Part shown: piece by piece, positions 6,013 through 6,700 of the stretch
How positions within the stretch are numbered: the stretch's first letter is position 1
How the letters are laid out: each line of letters opens with the position of its first letter
Assembly (NCBI GenBank): GCA_049642465.1
Contig: JBAROV010000170.1
Span: 1-6,700 of the forward strand
DNA: 6,700 bases
Direction of reading: 5' to 3'
DNA from: CAWDPQ01 sp049642465
Lineage (GTDB): Bacteria; Acidobacteriota; Vicinamibacteria; Vicinamibacterales; 2-12-FULL-66-21
Translations under genes and position numbers: made by a program
Notes under the pieces: model-generated
What the model saw: the letters and a program-made list of their open reading frames with translations, nothing else
What the model was told of the DNA's origin: nothing
Database searches by the model: none

Positions 6013-6700
6013 CTTGCAGGTCGTCGAGGCCAAGGGCAGTACCGAACAGCAGGCCGGCGAGCTGATCGTCATGAACCGCACCGGATCGCTCGTCATCCAG
6101 GACGCGAAGGGGCGCGATCGCGAGCGCTACCCGATCGTCTACGGCGCGCGGCTGAAGGTGCGGGACAGCCAGGCCGTCGAGCAGGGCCAGATTCTCGTCG
6201 AGTGGGATCCGTACACGTTCTCGATCCTCACCGAGGATACCGGGACGGTGAAGTACAAGGACCTGATCTCGGATCTGACGTTCCACGAAGAGCTGGACGA
6301 AGTCACCGGTCTGTCGCGGAAGATCGTCGTCGACAGCCCGGACGAGAAGAAGCAGTCGATGATCGAGGTCCGCGACAAGGCGGGCAAGGTCACGCGCAAA
6401 TACCACATGCCGTCGCACGCGCATCTCATGGTCGAGGACAACGAGGCGGTCTATGCCGGCCAGGTCCTCGCCAAGATTCCCCGCGAAACGACGAAGACGA
6501 GCGCCTGCGGCTGCGGCGAGCGAGCAGAGCGAGGCGAGCCGCCGCGAGCGGGGGTGGGGCCCCGCGAGCACTAACGAAGGACATCACGGGCGGTCTGCCG
6601 CGCGTGGTCGAGCTGTTCGAGGCGCGCAAGCCGCGCGAAACGGCCGTGATCTCGGAAATCGACGGCGTCGTCCGGCACGGCGGCATCGTCAAGGGGCAGC
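6013..6700 (+). pseudogene. rpoC: Internal segment of rpoC (beta'), 5'-truncated, interrupted by a 77-bp insert
   Basis: Beta' homology begins abruptly at LQVVEAKGSTEQQAGELIV (from 6014), right after the lipoprotein stop, with a stop at 5999-6001 in the same frame upstream. No genuine start exists; TTG 6014 is simply the first in-frame start-like codon. The segment continues with MNRTGSLVIQDAKGRDRERY, YGARLKVRD, GQILVEWDPYTFSILTE, EELDEVTGLSRK, KYHMPSHAHLMVEDNEAVYA and VLAKIPRETTKT. It is then broken at 6500 and resumes in another frame at 6577 with KDITGGLPRVVELFEARKP and ISEIDGVVRHGG to the window end. These are the sandwich-hybrid and trigger-loop-proximal C-terminal parts of beta' that precede the fragment at 1-548. 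The 6500-6576 insert introduces TAA at 6572-6574 and shifts the frame, so as written it cannot make functional beta'. A partial duplicate copy, free of selection, explains this best; one missing base in the insert is the alternative. Confidence 0.85.
6500..6576. repeat. 77-bp GC-rich palindromic insert inside rpoC
   Basis: RpoC is highly conserved as IPRETxKT-KDITGG. Here ACG-AAG-ACG (6491-6499) should run straight into AAG-GAC (6577), but 77 bp intervene. ACG occurs at both borders (6497-6499 and 6574-6576), consistent with a 3-bp target duplication. Inside are a stem GCGGCT/AGCCGC (6507-6512 with 6537-6542) enclosing purine-rich GAGC/GAGCGAG repeats, and a self-complementary GGGGCCCC (6556-6563). 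The size, structure and location inside a gene recall short palindromic elements such as the Rickettsia palindromic elements, which sit in coding genes. The shared border may instead be chance, because ACG is short. Whether other copies exist in the genome cannot be seen from here. Confidence 0.75.

Noticed and set aside
5720..6571. 283-codon minus-strand frame spanning the lipoprotein and rpoC segment
   Set aside because: It crosses the lipoprotein/rpoC junction and the palindromic insert and has no protein family features.
6014..6574. A complete 186-aa gene starting at TTG 6014
   Set aside because: The protein begins in the middle of RpoC with no ribosome binding site, and its last ~23 residues are only the read-through of the 77-bp insert.

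Overview
The window is high-GC bacterial DNA with all convincing genes on the + strand. RpoC (RNA polymerase beta' subunit) sequence lies at both ends. The style of the RpoC protein, the GC-rich codon use and the short palindromic intergenic repeats suggest an Acidobacteriota-type genome, perhaps Vicinamibacteria. That placement is an impression from sequence style, not a proven assignment.

Layout. Positions 1-548 are the last ~181 codons of rpoC. They are followed by six copies of a 7-bp repeat, a small imperfect hairpin and a textbook intrinsic terminator (649-681). A ~240-bp gene-free stretch leads to a CHC2 zinc-finger/Toprim mini-primase (924-1972) whose reading frame is broken near 1770. 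Next come an intact exported alpha/beta hydrolase of the TAP/S33 type (1972-3477) and an RHS/YD-repeat protein without an N-terminal delivery part (3486-5435). The RHS variable tip carries an HELFH zinc-protease motif, and its last ~44 residues are in another frame (5432-5566). A small putative lipoprotein follows, overlapping by ATGA (5563-6012), and is the candidate immunity protein.

Immediately after the lipoprotein stop, rpoC sequence resumes at 6013, but from a part of the gene upstream of the fragment at 1-548. It runs in the same orientation to the window end and stops only about 50-60 codons short of where the left fragment begins. The accessory block is therefore flanked by directly repeated or circularly permuted rpoC. 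Possible causes are a partial tandem duplication, a Campbell-type single-crossover integration, a ~6.9-kb circular or tandem unit, or a misassembly. The right rpoC segment is interrupted by a 77-bp GC-rich palindromic insert in one of the most conserved stretches of RpoC, with ACG on both sides.

The primase, the RHS tip and the rpoC insert are each disrupted by a shift in the same direction, and each is repaired by adding one base, in two cases within a G run. If these are sequencing deletions, the primase becomes ~349 aa, the RHS toxin ~693 aa with an intact metallopeptidase-like tip, and the rpoC insert an in-frame 26-codon insertion without a stop. If they are real, this is a decaying accessory block. 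The best biological reading is a polymorphic RHS toxin/immunity pair, on AT-richer DNA than its surroundings, sitting in a rearranged rpoC locus.
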